Shown: positions 1 to 6,285 of the stretch, in pieces
How the letters are laid out: each line of letters starts with the position of its first letter
Numbering within the stretch: the stretch's first letter is position 1
NCBI GenBank assembly: GCA_902773265.1
Contig: CACYDZ010000100.1
Coordinates: 1 to 7,827, forward strand
Source of the DNA: an uncultured Ruminococcus sp.
Lineage (GTDB): Bacteria > Bacillota > Clostridia > Oscillospirales > Acutalibacteraceae
Length of the DNA: 7,827 bases
Reading direction: 5' to 3'
Made by a program: the position numbers and the translations under genes
Notes under the pieces: generated by a model
The model's database searches: none
What the model was told of the DNA's origin: nothing
Seen by the model: only the letters and a program-made list of their open reading frames with translations

Positions 1-1
1 C

Positions 2-601
2 AATTCCAGAGTAGCAACGATTGCCAAAGGTGGTGTTGTCACGGCGAAATCTCCGGGCGAATGTACGGTTTCCGCAGAAACTGCCAATGGTAAAAAGACC
101 AGCTGTAAAGTAATTGTCAATCCTATTCTGGCTACCAGTATCACGATTGAACCTGCCAACTATACAACCAGCACGCTTGGAGAACAGTTCAAGCTGAAAA
201 CAACTGTTACGCCTGATAATCATTCACATATTGTTTCATGGTCATCTTCGGATAAGAAAGTAGCGGTTGTTGCCACAAACGGAACGGTCAGAATCAAAGG
301 ATATGGAGAATGTACCATTACAGGTACAATAGATGGTATGTCCGTCAACTGTCGTGTCAGGGTCAACAAGCCGTCAACACCCACACAAGCTCCGACAGCG
401 AAACCGACAGCGAAACCGACAGCAAAACCGACAGCAAAACCCACAGCGAAACCCACACAACCGCCTACTGCTAAACCTACACAAGCACCCACACAAGCTC
501 CTACACAGGCACCCACGCAATCTCCTACACAGCCTCCCACAGAAGCACCCACACAGCCTCCCACACAAGCTCCCGAAATTCCTGACACTACGGAAAACTA
601 A
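2..601 (+). CDS. Big_2 Ig-like domain protein with Pro-Thr-rich C-terminal tail (3' part only)
   Basis: This open frame enters from the left edge and ends at TAA 599-601, giving the last 199 residues. Residues 1-40 are the end of one bacterial Ig-like (Big_2) domain, including VATIAKGGVVTAKSPGECT and a closing CKVIV strand. Residues about 42-122 form a second complete Big_2 domain, from SITIEPANY through VSWSSSDKKVAVV to GECTITG and CRVRV. Each domain has two Cys residues, 13-14 apart, on neighbouring predicted strands. From about residue 124 the chain is a low-complexity Pro-Thr tail of PTAK and PTQA tetrapeptides, ending PEIPDTTEN. There is no LPXTG motif, dockerin or closing membrane helix in what is visible. 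Big_2 domains occur in secreted or surface proteins, where they act as spacers or adhesion modules. The protein is therefore probably extracellular, with its functional domain upstream of the window. Its exact role cannot be told from this fragment. Confidence 0.85.
   Translation, partial: NSRVATIAKGGVVTAKSPGECTVSAETANGKKTSCKVIVNPILATSITIEPANYTTSTLGEQFKLKTTVTPDNHSHIVSWSSSDKKVAVVATNGTVRIKGYGECTITGTIDGMSVNCRVRVNKPSTPTQAPTAKPTAKPTAKPTAKPTAKPTQPPTAKPTQAPTQAPTQAPTQSPTQPPTEAPTQPPTQAPEIPDTTEN
371..580 (+). repeat. Pro-Thr tetrapeptide tandem repeat (12-nt unit)
   Basis: The DNA repeats a 12-nt unit, first as variants of ccgacagcgaaa and then as variants of cccacacaagct. It encodes PTAK and then PTQA/PTQP/PTQS tetrapeptides. 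The repeat is coding and makes a flexible, probably extended linker or tail at the C terminus of the Big_2 protein. Such short-unit arrays tend to vary in copy number between strains. The opposite strand also carries long open frames here, but these are only a by-product of the repeat. Confidence 0.85.
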
Positions 602-611
602 GCGATATAAC

Positions 612-643
612 GGATAAATCCCCTTGTCAAAGGGGATTTATCC
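612..643 (+). terminator. Perfect hairpin after the Big_2 gene, probable terminator
   Basis: A 14-bp perfect stem (GGATAAATCCCCTT at 612-625 with its complement at 630-643) closes a 4-nt loop, 10 nt after the stop codon. The position and stability suit transcription termination or 3'-end protection. No U-tract follows (the next bases are CTGAACC), so it is not a canonical intrinsic terminator. Confidence 0.5.
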
Positions 644-691
644 CTGAACCTCAGCCGATGTCATTAACTTAATTTTGTTATCGTGACCGAA

Positions 692-828
692 GTGAACCAT
701 AAAAGTTTTTGTCGAACTTTTGGGGGAAAGTTCGTAGGGTCAAGAGGTGAAACCCCTTGTGGGATTTTAAAGGGCAACGCCCTTTAATCGGCTAAAAATT
801 CAAACAAAATTTGCGTAAGCAAATTTTG
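692..828 (+). repeat. Intergenic four-hairpin repeat, copy A
   Basis: This is one of three related copies in the window. Its four inverted repeats are, in order: CGAACTTT/AAAGTTCG (713-720 with 727-734), CAAGAGGT/ACCCCTTG (741-748 with 752-759, one A-C mismatch), an AAAGGGC/GCCCTTT stem around 772-786, and CAAAATTTGC/GCAAATTTTG (805-814 with 819-828). The first stem has a different sequence from copies B and C but still pairs. The copy lies between the Big_2 gene and trmB and ends just before the trmB promoter. No open frame of interest is present. Confidence 0.85.
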
Positions 829-834
829 ACATAT

Positions 835-843
835 TGTTATAAT
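835..843 (+). promoter_or_regulatory. Extended -10 promoter candidate for trmB
   Basis: TGTTATAAT is a perfect extended -10 element (TGnTATAAT). It would start transcription near 850, about 14 nt before the trmB ATG and just before its ribosome binding site. No good -35 box lies at 16-18 nt; extended -10 promoters can work without one. The short leader is a mild reservation. Confidence 0.55.
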
Positions 844-863
844 CAGACTTTTGGAGAAGATAC

Positions 864-1520
864 ATGAGAATAAGACGAAAAAAATGGGCAAGACCTGAAC
901 TTGCCGTATGCGATTTTTTTGTAAAAAATCCTGAAGAAAACAGGGGACACTGGAACGACTGCTTTACCCACAGACAACCACTTTATCTGGAAGTTGGTTG
1001 TGGAAAGGGGTCATTTATCGGAGAAATTGCCAGAAGAAATCCGTCCAACAATTATATCGGTGTAGATATTAAACCGGATATGTTAGGTGTTGCCAGACGA
1101 AATATTGTAGGAATTTTTCAGGAAAAAACAGTAGACAATATTTTGCTGACGGCTTATAATGTGGAACGGATAGAGAATATTTTTACCGCTGATGATGTTA
1201 TAGAGGGGATTTACATCAACTTCTGTAATCCGTGGGGACGGGAGAAACATAAGAAACGCCGTCTGACCCACACCAGACAACTGGCACATTACAAAACTTT
1301 TCTGAAAAAAGGCGGAACAGTTTTTTTCAAGACTGACGATGACGGCTTGTTTGAGGAAAGTCTTGTCTACTTTGCCGAAAGCGGATTTACCGTAACCTAT
1401 ATTACCGGAGATTTACACAACAGTGATATTACCGACAATATTCCTACGGAACATGAAAAGATGTTTTCCCAGCAAGGTATTCCGATTAAATTCTGCACGG
1501 CTGTTTTTACGGGCAACTGA
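864..1520 (+). CDS. trmB: tRNA (guanine(46)-N7)-methyltransferase
   Basis: TrmB transfers a methyl group from S-adenosylmethionine to N7 of guanosine 46 in the variable loop of tRNA, in the cytoplasm. The 218-residue length fits bacterial TrmB. The SAM site is LEVGCGKG at 42-49, followed by the acidic GVDIK at 66-70. The family signature, usually DPWPKxRHxKRR, appears as CNPWGREKHKKRRLTH at 121-136. FKTDDDGLFEESL (155-167) and TEHEKMF (195-201) match the other conserved TrmB blocks. The first position of the DPW motif is Asn122 instead of Asp, and the following Pro is Gly125. ATG 864 is supported by GGAG at 853-856, 7 nt upstream. The gene appears to stand alone, flanked by inverted copies of the intergenic repeat. 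Identification is firm; whether Asn122 affects activity is not known from the sequence. Confidence 0.95.
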   Translation: MRIRRKKWARPELAVCDFFVKNPEENRGHWNDCFTHRQPLYLEVGCGKGSFIGEIARRNPSNNYIGVDIKPDMLGVARRNIVGIFQEKTVDNILLTAYNVERIENIFTADDVIEGIYINFCNPWGREKHKKRRLTHTRQLAHYKTFLKKGGTVFFKTDDDGLFEESLVYFAESGFTVTYITGDLHNSDITDNIPTEHEKMFSQQGIPIKFCTAVFTGN

Positions 1521-1528
1521 AAAATGTG

Positions 1529-1665
1529 AAAATTTGCGTACGCAAATTTTGTTTGGGATTTTTTATCCGTTAAAGGGCTTTGCCCTTTAAAATCCTACAA
1601 GGGGTTGCCACCCCTTGACCCTGCCCACTTTTTGAAAAAAGTGGACAAAAACTTTTCATTGTCAC
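1529..1665 (-). repeat. Intergenic four-hairpin repeat, copy B (inverted)
   Basis: Relative to copies A and C this copy is reversed. In plus-strand order it contains a perfect 22-bp palindrome at 1529-1550, TTAAAGGGC/GCCCTTTAA (1570-1578 with 1582-1590), CAAGGGGT/ACCCCTTG (1598-1605 with 1610-1617) and CCACTTTTT/AAAAAGTGG (1625-1633 with 1636-1644). It begins 8 nt after the trmB stop, and the palindrome is followed by T-rich sequence, so it could also end trmB transcription. Its right part is open in the frame of the next gene but should not be read as protein. Confidence 0.88.
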
Positions 1666-1680
1666 CGCTAACACTTAGCG
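1666..1680. promoter_or_regulatory. Short palindrome upstream of the lipoprotein operon, possible operator
   Basis: CGCTAA and TTAGCG form a 6-bp inverted repeat with a 3-nt centre. It lies between a weak -35-like TTGTCA (1659-1664) and a weak -10-like AACAAT (1682-1687), which are 17 nt apart. If this is the operon promoter, the palindrome sits in its spacer, a typical place for regulator binding. The promoter boxes are poor, so this is only a candidate. Confidence 0.25.
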
Positions 1681-1712
1681 GAACAATAAATTCAGAGAAA
1701 GGACAGTTTGTT

Positions 1713-3182
1713 GTGAAAAAATCAATCTGTTTAATGCTTATGCTGATGATTATGCTTGTGACATCGGGCTGTTCTTTTGCGGGAATGTCTGATGATGATT
1801 TACTGCAACCTCCAAAAGCGATGGGCGTTAAGGCGGAAATCCAGAATTTGCTTGAAAATACGACCAAAGGTGATTATAAATTAAAATATCCTCAGTCAGG
1901 TGATTACCGTTCTGCGATTATTATGCACGATATTGGCGGAGATGAGGAAGAAGAAGCGATAGCTTTCTATAAAACCGCTAAGGATAATTCCAACATCAAT
2001 ATCATATTCATGAAAGAAGCCAATGATAAGTGGGAAGTCATCAGCACTTATGCCAACCCTAATTCAGATATCGACCGCATTTATTTTGGTGATGTGGATA
2101 ATGACGGCAAATCAGAAGTCATTGTGGCATGGACATCTTATATGACTGCCAGTAACCAGATTATCCTGTATGACTATTCCAATGACGAAATTCAGCAGAT
2201 TATCGTCAGCGGAAAAAATACAACCTATACCGAAATGGTTATGACCGATATCACCAACGACCGTGTTGATGACCTTGTGGTTTTTACGACCTATCTTACA
2301 GATGAACAATTGTCGAAAACAACCACTTCGACTATACTTTACAGTAGTTGTGTAGACGGCACATTTTCCAAAGTATCTGAAATTTCTACCGCATCTACCA
2401 TTACCAGTTATTCGCAGATTATTACAGGAAATGTCAATAAACAAACAAAAGGTCTGTTTATTGACGGTTACACACAAAACCAGAATGAACAACTGACACA
2501 GGTTATCTACTATGACCAAGATGACCAGATATTGAGAAATCCTCTCAATGTCATTGACCGCTATGGGGAAAATCAGAATATCACGCTCAGAGATACGGTA
2601 ACTGTCTGTAAAGATGTCGATAATGATGGCATTACCGAAATTCCGTCTGTTTATACACCGCTTGTTTCTTCTAAGAGTGTTTCTTCCTCTCCGATTATCC
2701 GCTGGAATAAAATAGACACGAAAAATGAAGCTGTCGAAAAGGTTGTCGATACCTATTCCAATTACTTTGATAATTATTATTTTGTCTTACCTGAACAGTG
2801 GGAAAACAGAGTGGTTGCCTCCAACGAAAATTCTTCACGGACAACGGTATTCTACGAAATCAACGGTACTGATGAAGAAACTATCAATACCGCAGAAATC
2901 CCCAGCGAAACAACCAGAGAAAGTGCTACCGTACCGGAAATTTCTTCCGAACCAGAAAGCAAAACGGAAACGGTAACGGTCAATCCTGAACCTTTGCTGA
3001 CGCTGAAAGTCTTTACGGAAAAGATCTGGAAGAATGAGGGTACTGAACGGCTGGCAGAGGGGTATGTTGTTATCAAAGACCAGACGGGTCTGATATATAC
3101 TTGCAAACTCGGGAAAACCGATGAACATAGATTGGATATTTCTACAAAACAGGTTACAGAGAATTTCAACATTATCAAATAA
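1713..3182 (+). CDS. Lipoprotein with FG-GAP/VCBS-like repeats, probable beta-propeller accessory sensor
   Basis: From GTG 1713 the product has 489 residues. It starts with a lipoprotein signal: VKKS, a hydrophobic Met/Leu stretch, then VTSGC with the lipid-anchored Cys at 20, placing it outside the membrane. AAAGGA at 1698-1703 supports this start. An upstream in-frame ATG at 1605 lies inside repeat copy B and would bury the signal peptide, so it is rejected. Five related segments begin near residues 73, 127, 179, 240 and 301, spaced 52-61 residues: IGGDEEEEAIAFY, DVDNDGKSEVIVAW, DITNDRVDDLVVF, NVNKQTKGLFIDGY and DVDNDGITEIPSVY. Two carry DxDxDG calcium-binding-like loops. This pattern is known from FG-GAP/VCBS beta-propellers. 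A Ser/Thr/Glu-rich linker (about 384-427) precedes a small C-terminal domain. It is the first gene of an operon with a response regulator and a kinase, which suggests a sensing or substrate-monitoring role. The ligand is unknown. Confidence 0.85.
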   Translation: MKKSICLMLMLMIMLVTSGCSFAGMSDDDLLQPPKAMGVKAEIQNLLENTTKGDYKLKYPQSGDYRSAIIMHDIGGDEEEEAIAFYKTAKDNSNINIIFMKEANDKWEVISTYANPNSDIDRIYFGDVDNDGKSEVIVAWTSYMTASNQIILYDYSNDEIQQIIVSGKNTTYTEMVMTDITNDRVDDLVVFTTYLTDEQLSKTTTSTILYSSCVDGTFSKVSEISTASTITSYSQIITGNVNKQTKGLFIDGYTQNQNEQLTQVIYYDQDDQILRNPLNVIDRYGENQNITLRDTVTVCKDVDNDGITEIPSVYTPLVSSKSVSSSPIIRWNKIDTKNEAVEKVVDTYSNYFDNYYFVLPEQWENRVVASNENSSRTTVFYEINGTDEETINTAEIPSETTRESATVPEISSEPESKTETVTVNPEPLLTLKVFTEKIWKNEGTERLAEGYVVIKDQTGLIYTCKLGKTDEHRLDISTKQVTENFNIIK

Positions 3183-3196
3183 GGCGGGTGCTATGT

Positions 3197-3907
3197 ATGA
3201 GAAAAATATTGGTATGTGAGGACGAATCCGCAATCAGGGATTTTGTGGTCATCAATCTGGTCAGGGCAGGTTACGATGTTGTCGAGGCAGACAGCGGAGA
3301 AAAAGCCTTGCGGAAGTATGAAGAAAACAATGGTGATATTGATGTCGCATTACTTGATGTCATGTTGCCGGGAATTGACGGTTTGCAGGTGTGCAAGGAA
3401 CTGAGAAAAAGAAACGGAGATATTGGTATTATCATGCTGACCGCCAAAACACAGGAAATGGATAAAGTCACGGGACTGATGTTAGGTGCTGATGATTATG
3501 TGACCAAACCGTTTTCGCCGTCTGAACTTGTGGCAAGAGTAGACGCTTTGCACCGAAGAGTGGTACTGGCAAAAAAAGGCAATCTCAACAATAAATTCCG
3601 TGAAGAATTGCGTTCGGGGGATTTTGTACTGAATTTACGCAGTCGTGCCTTGTACAAAAGGGGAAAGCTGATTGAACTGACACAAGTGGAATTTCAGATT
3701 ATGGAATTTTTCTTTTCCAAACCGGGAGAGGCGATAGACCGTCTTGCCATTCTGAAACATGTATGGGGCGAGAATTACTATGGGGAAGATAAAATTGTCG
3801 ATGTCAACATCAGACGGTTACGCATGAAGATTGAAGACCGTCCGTCAAGTCCGAGATACATAGTTACTGTATGGGGACTTGGGTATAAATGGGAAGTCAA
3901 TCCCTGA
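3197..3907 (+). CDS. OmpR-family DNA-binding response regulator
   Basis: This 236-residue protein has the full two-domain layout. The receiver domain (about 3-118) has the acidic pair E8-D9, phospho-acceptor D54 in LLDVMLPG, T82 in MLTAKT and K104 in VTKPFSP. The winged-helix domain (about 138-234) has the recognition helix region DKIVDVNIRRLRMKIE and ends with the wing YIVTVWGLGYKWE, as in OmpR/PhoB regulators. Phosphorylation by the neighbouring kinase would change its DNA binding and transcription of target genes. ATG 3197 is preferred over GTG 3188, because MRKILVCEDE starts the receiver fold exactly and GGCGGG (3183-3188) sits 8 nt before it. It follows the lipoprotein gene by 14 nt and precedes the kinase by 14 nt. 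Its targets cannot be read from this window. Confidence 0.95.
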   Translation: MRKILVCEDESAIRDFVVINLVRAGYDVVEADSGEKALRKYEENNGDIDVALLDVMLPGIDGLQVCKELRKRNGDIGIIMLTAKTQEMDKVTGLMLGADDYVTKPFSPSELVARVDALHRRVVLAKKGNLNNKFREELRSGDFVLNLRSRALYKRGKLIELTQVEFQIMEFFFSKPGEAIDRLAILKHVWGENYYGEDKIVDVNIRRLRMKIEDRPSSPRYIVTVWGLGYKWEVNP

Positions 3908-3921
3908 AACGGTGACGGACA

Positions 3922-5340
3922 ATGAGAAAAAGTATAACAGCACGCTGGCTGATTAATACATTTGGTGTTATGTTGGTTGTGGTAGTACTGTTGATAGTGG
4001 TCTTGTCATTTGTCATGAGTAACTATTACTACAACGGCATACATCAGACACTCAACGGCAGGGTTGATGAATTGAGCAATATTTTCGGCAATTACACTTC
4101 CGAAAATTATAAGGAATTTGACCGCAATTCCCGAAGCTATGTCGAAAATTTTTCCGACAAAGAAAGCATGGAAATGATGATTATTGACCCGATAGGTAAT
4201 ATCAGGGTCACTTCCACAGGATTTCCGCCTGACCAGTCTACGGAAATGCCCGACTACAATATCGCCAATGAGAGTGAGGACGGCTATGGTTTCTGGAAAG
4301 GCTATCAGAATGAAGAATATGTTATGGCGGTTACCAGAATTATCAGCGATATGGGAGGCAACAAACTCGGTGCGGTAAGGTATTGCGTATCGCTGGAACC
4401 TGCCAACCGACAGATTTTTGTCATAGTCATGTTCATGATTGTCATCGGACTGTTCCTGTTGTTTTTTGTCATGATGTCGGGTGCTTATTTTGTGCGGTCG
4501 ATAGTCAACCCCATCAGAGAAATCAATGATGTTTCCAAAAAGATTGCACAAGGTGATTTTGATGCCAGACTGGAAAAACGCAACGATGACGAAATCGGTG
4601 AACTTTGCGATTCCATCAACTATATGGCTCAGGAACTGGGCGTTTCCGAAAGACTGAAAAATGACTTTATTTCATCGGTTTCTCACGAACTGCGTACACC
4701 ACTCACGGCTATCAAAGGCTGGGCAGAAACCATGCGTATGGGAGATACACCTGATTTCCGTACTTTTGAAAAAGGTATGACGGTTATTGCCAAAGAATCT
4801 GAACGGCTTACGGGTATTGTAGAAGAATTACTGGACTTTTCCCGTATACAGAGTGGCAGAATGATAATCAATATGGAAAGAATAGATTTGGTAGCCGAAC
4901 TTGATGAAGCCATCTATATGTTGCGTGACCGTGCGTTGAATGAGGGCAAACATCTTTTGTATGAAGAACCTGAATTTGTTCCGCCCGTACAAGGCGACAA
5001 GAACAGAATCCGTCAGGTGTTCATCAATGTCATTGACAACGCTCTGAAATATACCCCCGAATCGGGTGTTATCGGTATAGAAATCAAGAATGATGACGAA
5101 AATATCAAAATCGCTATCAGTGATAACGGCTGTGGTATTCCCGAAGAACACCTGCCCAGAGTAAAGGAAAAATTCTACAAAGCCAATCAGGTACAGAGAG
5201 GGTCAGGTATCGGACTTGCCGTTGTTGATGAGATTATGCACCTGCATAAGGGCAGTCTGGATATTGAGAGTACCGAAAATGTCGGCACAACCGTTACATT
5301 GACATTTCCTATCGAAGAAGAAACTGATGATGACGAATAA
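3922..5340 (+). CDS. Membrane sensor histidine kinase (HAMP, HisKA, HATPase_c)
   Basis: The 472-residue product has TM1 at about 15-33, an outside segment of about 130 residues (35-164, with MMIIDPIGNIRVTSTG resembling a Cache/PAS-like sensor strand pair), and TM2 at about 165-190. A HAMP linker follows (about 191-243), with NPIREINDVSKKIAQGDF. The HisKA domain carries the phosphorylated His255 in SSVSHELRTPLTAIKGW. The ATPase domain has the N box NVIDNALKYTPE (N373), the G1 box DNGCGIP (401-407) and the G2 box GSGIGL (427-432). The stretch between FYKANQ and GSGIGL is only a few residues, so the ATP lid is shorter than in most EnvZ/PhoR-type kinases. The protein ends in an acidic tail, EEETDDDE. 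It should autophosphorylate at His255 and pass the phosphate to D54 of the adjacent regulator. The signal is unknown, and the co-transcribed lipoprotein is a candidate partner. The ribosome binding site is weak (GGTGACGG at 3911-3918). Confidence 0.95.
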   Translation: MRKSITARWLINTFGVMLVVVVLLIVVLSFVMSNYYYNGIHQTLNGRVDELSNIFGNYTSENYKEFDRNSRSYVENFSDKESMEMMIIDPIGNIRVTSTGFPPDQSTEMPDYNIANESEDGYGFWKGYQNEEYVMAVTRIISDMGGNKLGAVRYCVSLEPANRQIFVIVMFMIVIGLFLLFFVMMSGAYFVRSIVNPIREINDVSKKIAQGDFDARLEKRNDDEIGELCDSINYMAQELGVSERLKNDFISSVSHELRTPLTAIKGWAETMRMGDTPDFRTFEKGMTVIAKESERLTGIVEELLDFSRIQSGRMIINMERIDLVAELDEAIYMLRDRALNEGKHLLYEEPEFVPPVQGDKNRIRQVFINVIDNALKYTPESGVIGIEIKNDDENIKIAISDNGCGIPEEHLPRVKEKFYKANQVQRGSGIGLAVVDEIMHLHKGSLDIESTENVGTTVTLTFPIEEETDDDE

Positions 5341-5379
5341 TAATAGTTTCCCAACGATTTATTCAGCGGACTTTCAGCT

Positions 5380-5514
5380 GTGACAATGAAAAGTTTTTGT
5401 CCACTTTTTTCAAAAAGTGGTGGGGTCAAGGGGCAAAGCCCCTTGTGGGATTTTTAAGGGCAAAGCCCTTAAACTCCCCAAAATTCCAAACAAAATTTGC
5501 ATAAGCAAATTTTG
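5380..5514 (+). repeat. Intergenic four-hairpin repeat, copy C
   Basis: This copy has the same order and orientation as copy A. Its stems are CCACTTTTT/AAAAAGTGG (5401-5409 with 5412-5420), CAAGGGGC/GCCCCTTG (5427-5434 with 5438-5445), TTTAAGGGC/GCCCTTAAA (5453-5461 with 5465-5473) and CAAAATTTGC/GCAAATTTTG (5491-5500 with 5505-5514). It starts 40 nt after the kinase stop codon, inside a 294-nt gene-free stretch. The rest of that stretch shows only the terminator at 5578-5613. Confidence 0.88.
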
Positions 5515-5577
5515 TTCTTAAAATTCTTGAGTTGATGACATTGACATATAGGGCGATTAGTTTTTATGGTTACGAAT

Positions 5578-5613
5578 AAAAAGCTGACAACTTTTAAGGG
5601 TTGTCAGCTTTTT
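5578..5613. terminator. Bidirectional intrinsic terminator
   Basis: AAAAAGCTGACAAC (5578-5591) pairs perfectly over 14 bp with 5600-5613, leaving an 8-nt loop. Read on the plus strand the stem ends in a T-tract, and read on the minus strand it also ends in TTTTTATT. It lies 21 nt beyond the stop of the minus-strand operon and at the end of the plus-strand lipoprotein/two-component operon, so it should stop both converging transcripts. Confidence 0.9.
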
Positions 5614-5634
5614 GTGATTTTGTCTATGTTTTTC

Positions 5635-6258
5635 TTAATCCGTCAGACCTAGTGATGTTCTGATTTCGTTTTTATATTTGAGTTTCTGTACGGTTTTATC
5701 AAAGTAACGGACAATTTCCAGTCCCTCATCAGCTTTAGTGTGCAATGTTTCATAAAGACTGCTGATATTCTTATTCATCATACCATGTACCAGTTCATTA
5801 CGGTATTCACACCAGTTTTCGGCTTGTGTCAGCATTTCCATAAACAGTGTGGGGTCGGTTTTCTTCTGATAGACTTTACGCAATACTTCAAGATAATCCC
5901 CTTCACAGTCTTCAAAGCCGTTTTCCGCCCAGAGCAGTGTGGCACGGATAATATTGCGTTTGCCTGAAATAGTATTGACACTCAGTCTTTTTTCTTTTTT
6001 ATCCAGATATTTCTTTGCCAGTTTTTTAAGAATATCGCTGACCTTGGGATTATCAAAACAAAATGTATTTCTGTCTTTTATACAGCCGATATAATACAGA
6101 TACGCCGTCAGTCTGTCCTCCATCATAGCATAAACAATGAACATTGCCTCAAAATAAAATTTCTGTTTCATTGCACTTTTATAGCGTTTCATTAACTCTT
6201 TGTAGGTCATAAACTTTTCCTGATTGTCACTGACAAGAGCCACCTGTAATTCTTCCAT
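5635..6258 (-). CDS. Helical protein with HEPN-type RNELVH motif, candidate RNase
   Basis: This 207-residue protein is not one I can name. It is rich in predicted helices, with no signal peptide or membrane segment, so it should be cytoplasmic. Near the N terminus is YFEAMFIVYAMMEDRLTAYL (35-54), a helix with a conserved-looking acidic/Arg group E47-D48-R49. Near the C terminus is WCEYRNELVHGMMNKN (149-164), where R153-N-E-L-V-H158 fits the Rx4H motif of HEPN-superfamily proteins. Many HEPN proteins are metal-independent RNases in toxin-antitoxin or defence systems; others are non-catalytic. ATG 6258 is backed by GGAGAG at 6266-6271, 7 nt upstream. The gene follows the LRR gene by 27 nt on the same strand, so they are probably co-transcribed and may work together. 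The reading frame is firm. The HEPN assignment rests on one motif plus helical context and is tentative. Confidence 0.8.
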   Translation of the reverse strand: MEELQVALVSDNQEKFMTYKELMKRYKSAMKQKFYFEAMFIVYAMMEDRLTAYLYYIGCIKDRNTFCFDNPKVSDILKKLAKKYLDKKEKRLSVNTISGKRNIIRATLLWAENGFEDCEGDYLEVLRKVYQKKTDPTLFMEMLTQAENWCEYRNELVHGMMNKNISSLYETLHTKADEGLEIVRYFDKTVQKLKYKNEIRTSLGLTD

Positions 6259-6285
6259 TAGTATTCTCTCCGTTCTTTTATAGTA

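Noticed and set aside
220..588. Minus-strand open frame rich in Gly, Val and Cys across the Pro-Thr repeat
   Set aside because: It is the reverse reading of the 12-nt repeat and the Big_2 domain. It has no ribosome binding site, and the plus-strand frame has clear domain homology.
826..843. TTGACA (826-831) as -35 box for TATAAT (838-843)
   Set aside because: The spacer is only 6 nt. The -10 box is better explained as an extended -10 without a -35 box.
2112..2519. Minus-strand open frame opposite the lipoprotein gene
   Set aside because: It lies fully within the lipoprotein gene, has no recognisable domain and no promoter or ribosome binding site.
3188..3196. GTG 3188 as start of the response regulator
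   Set aside because: It overlaps the ribosome binding site and adds three residues before the natural receiver start MRKILV; ATG 3197 fits better.
5541..5613. TTGACA at 5541-5546 with TATGGT at 5565-5570, followed by a terminator, as a small RNA gene
   Set aside because: The -10 match is poor, and the product would consist of little more than the terminator hairpin, which is already explained by the two converging operons.
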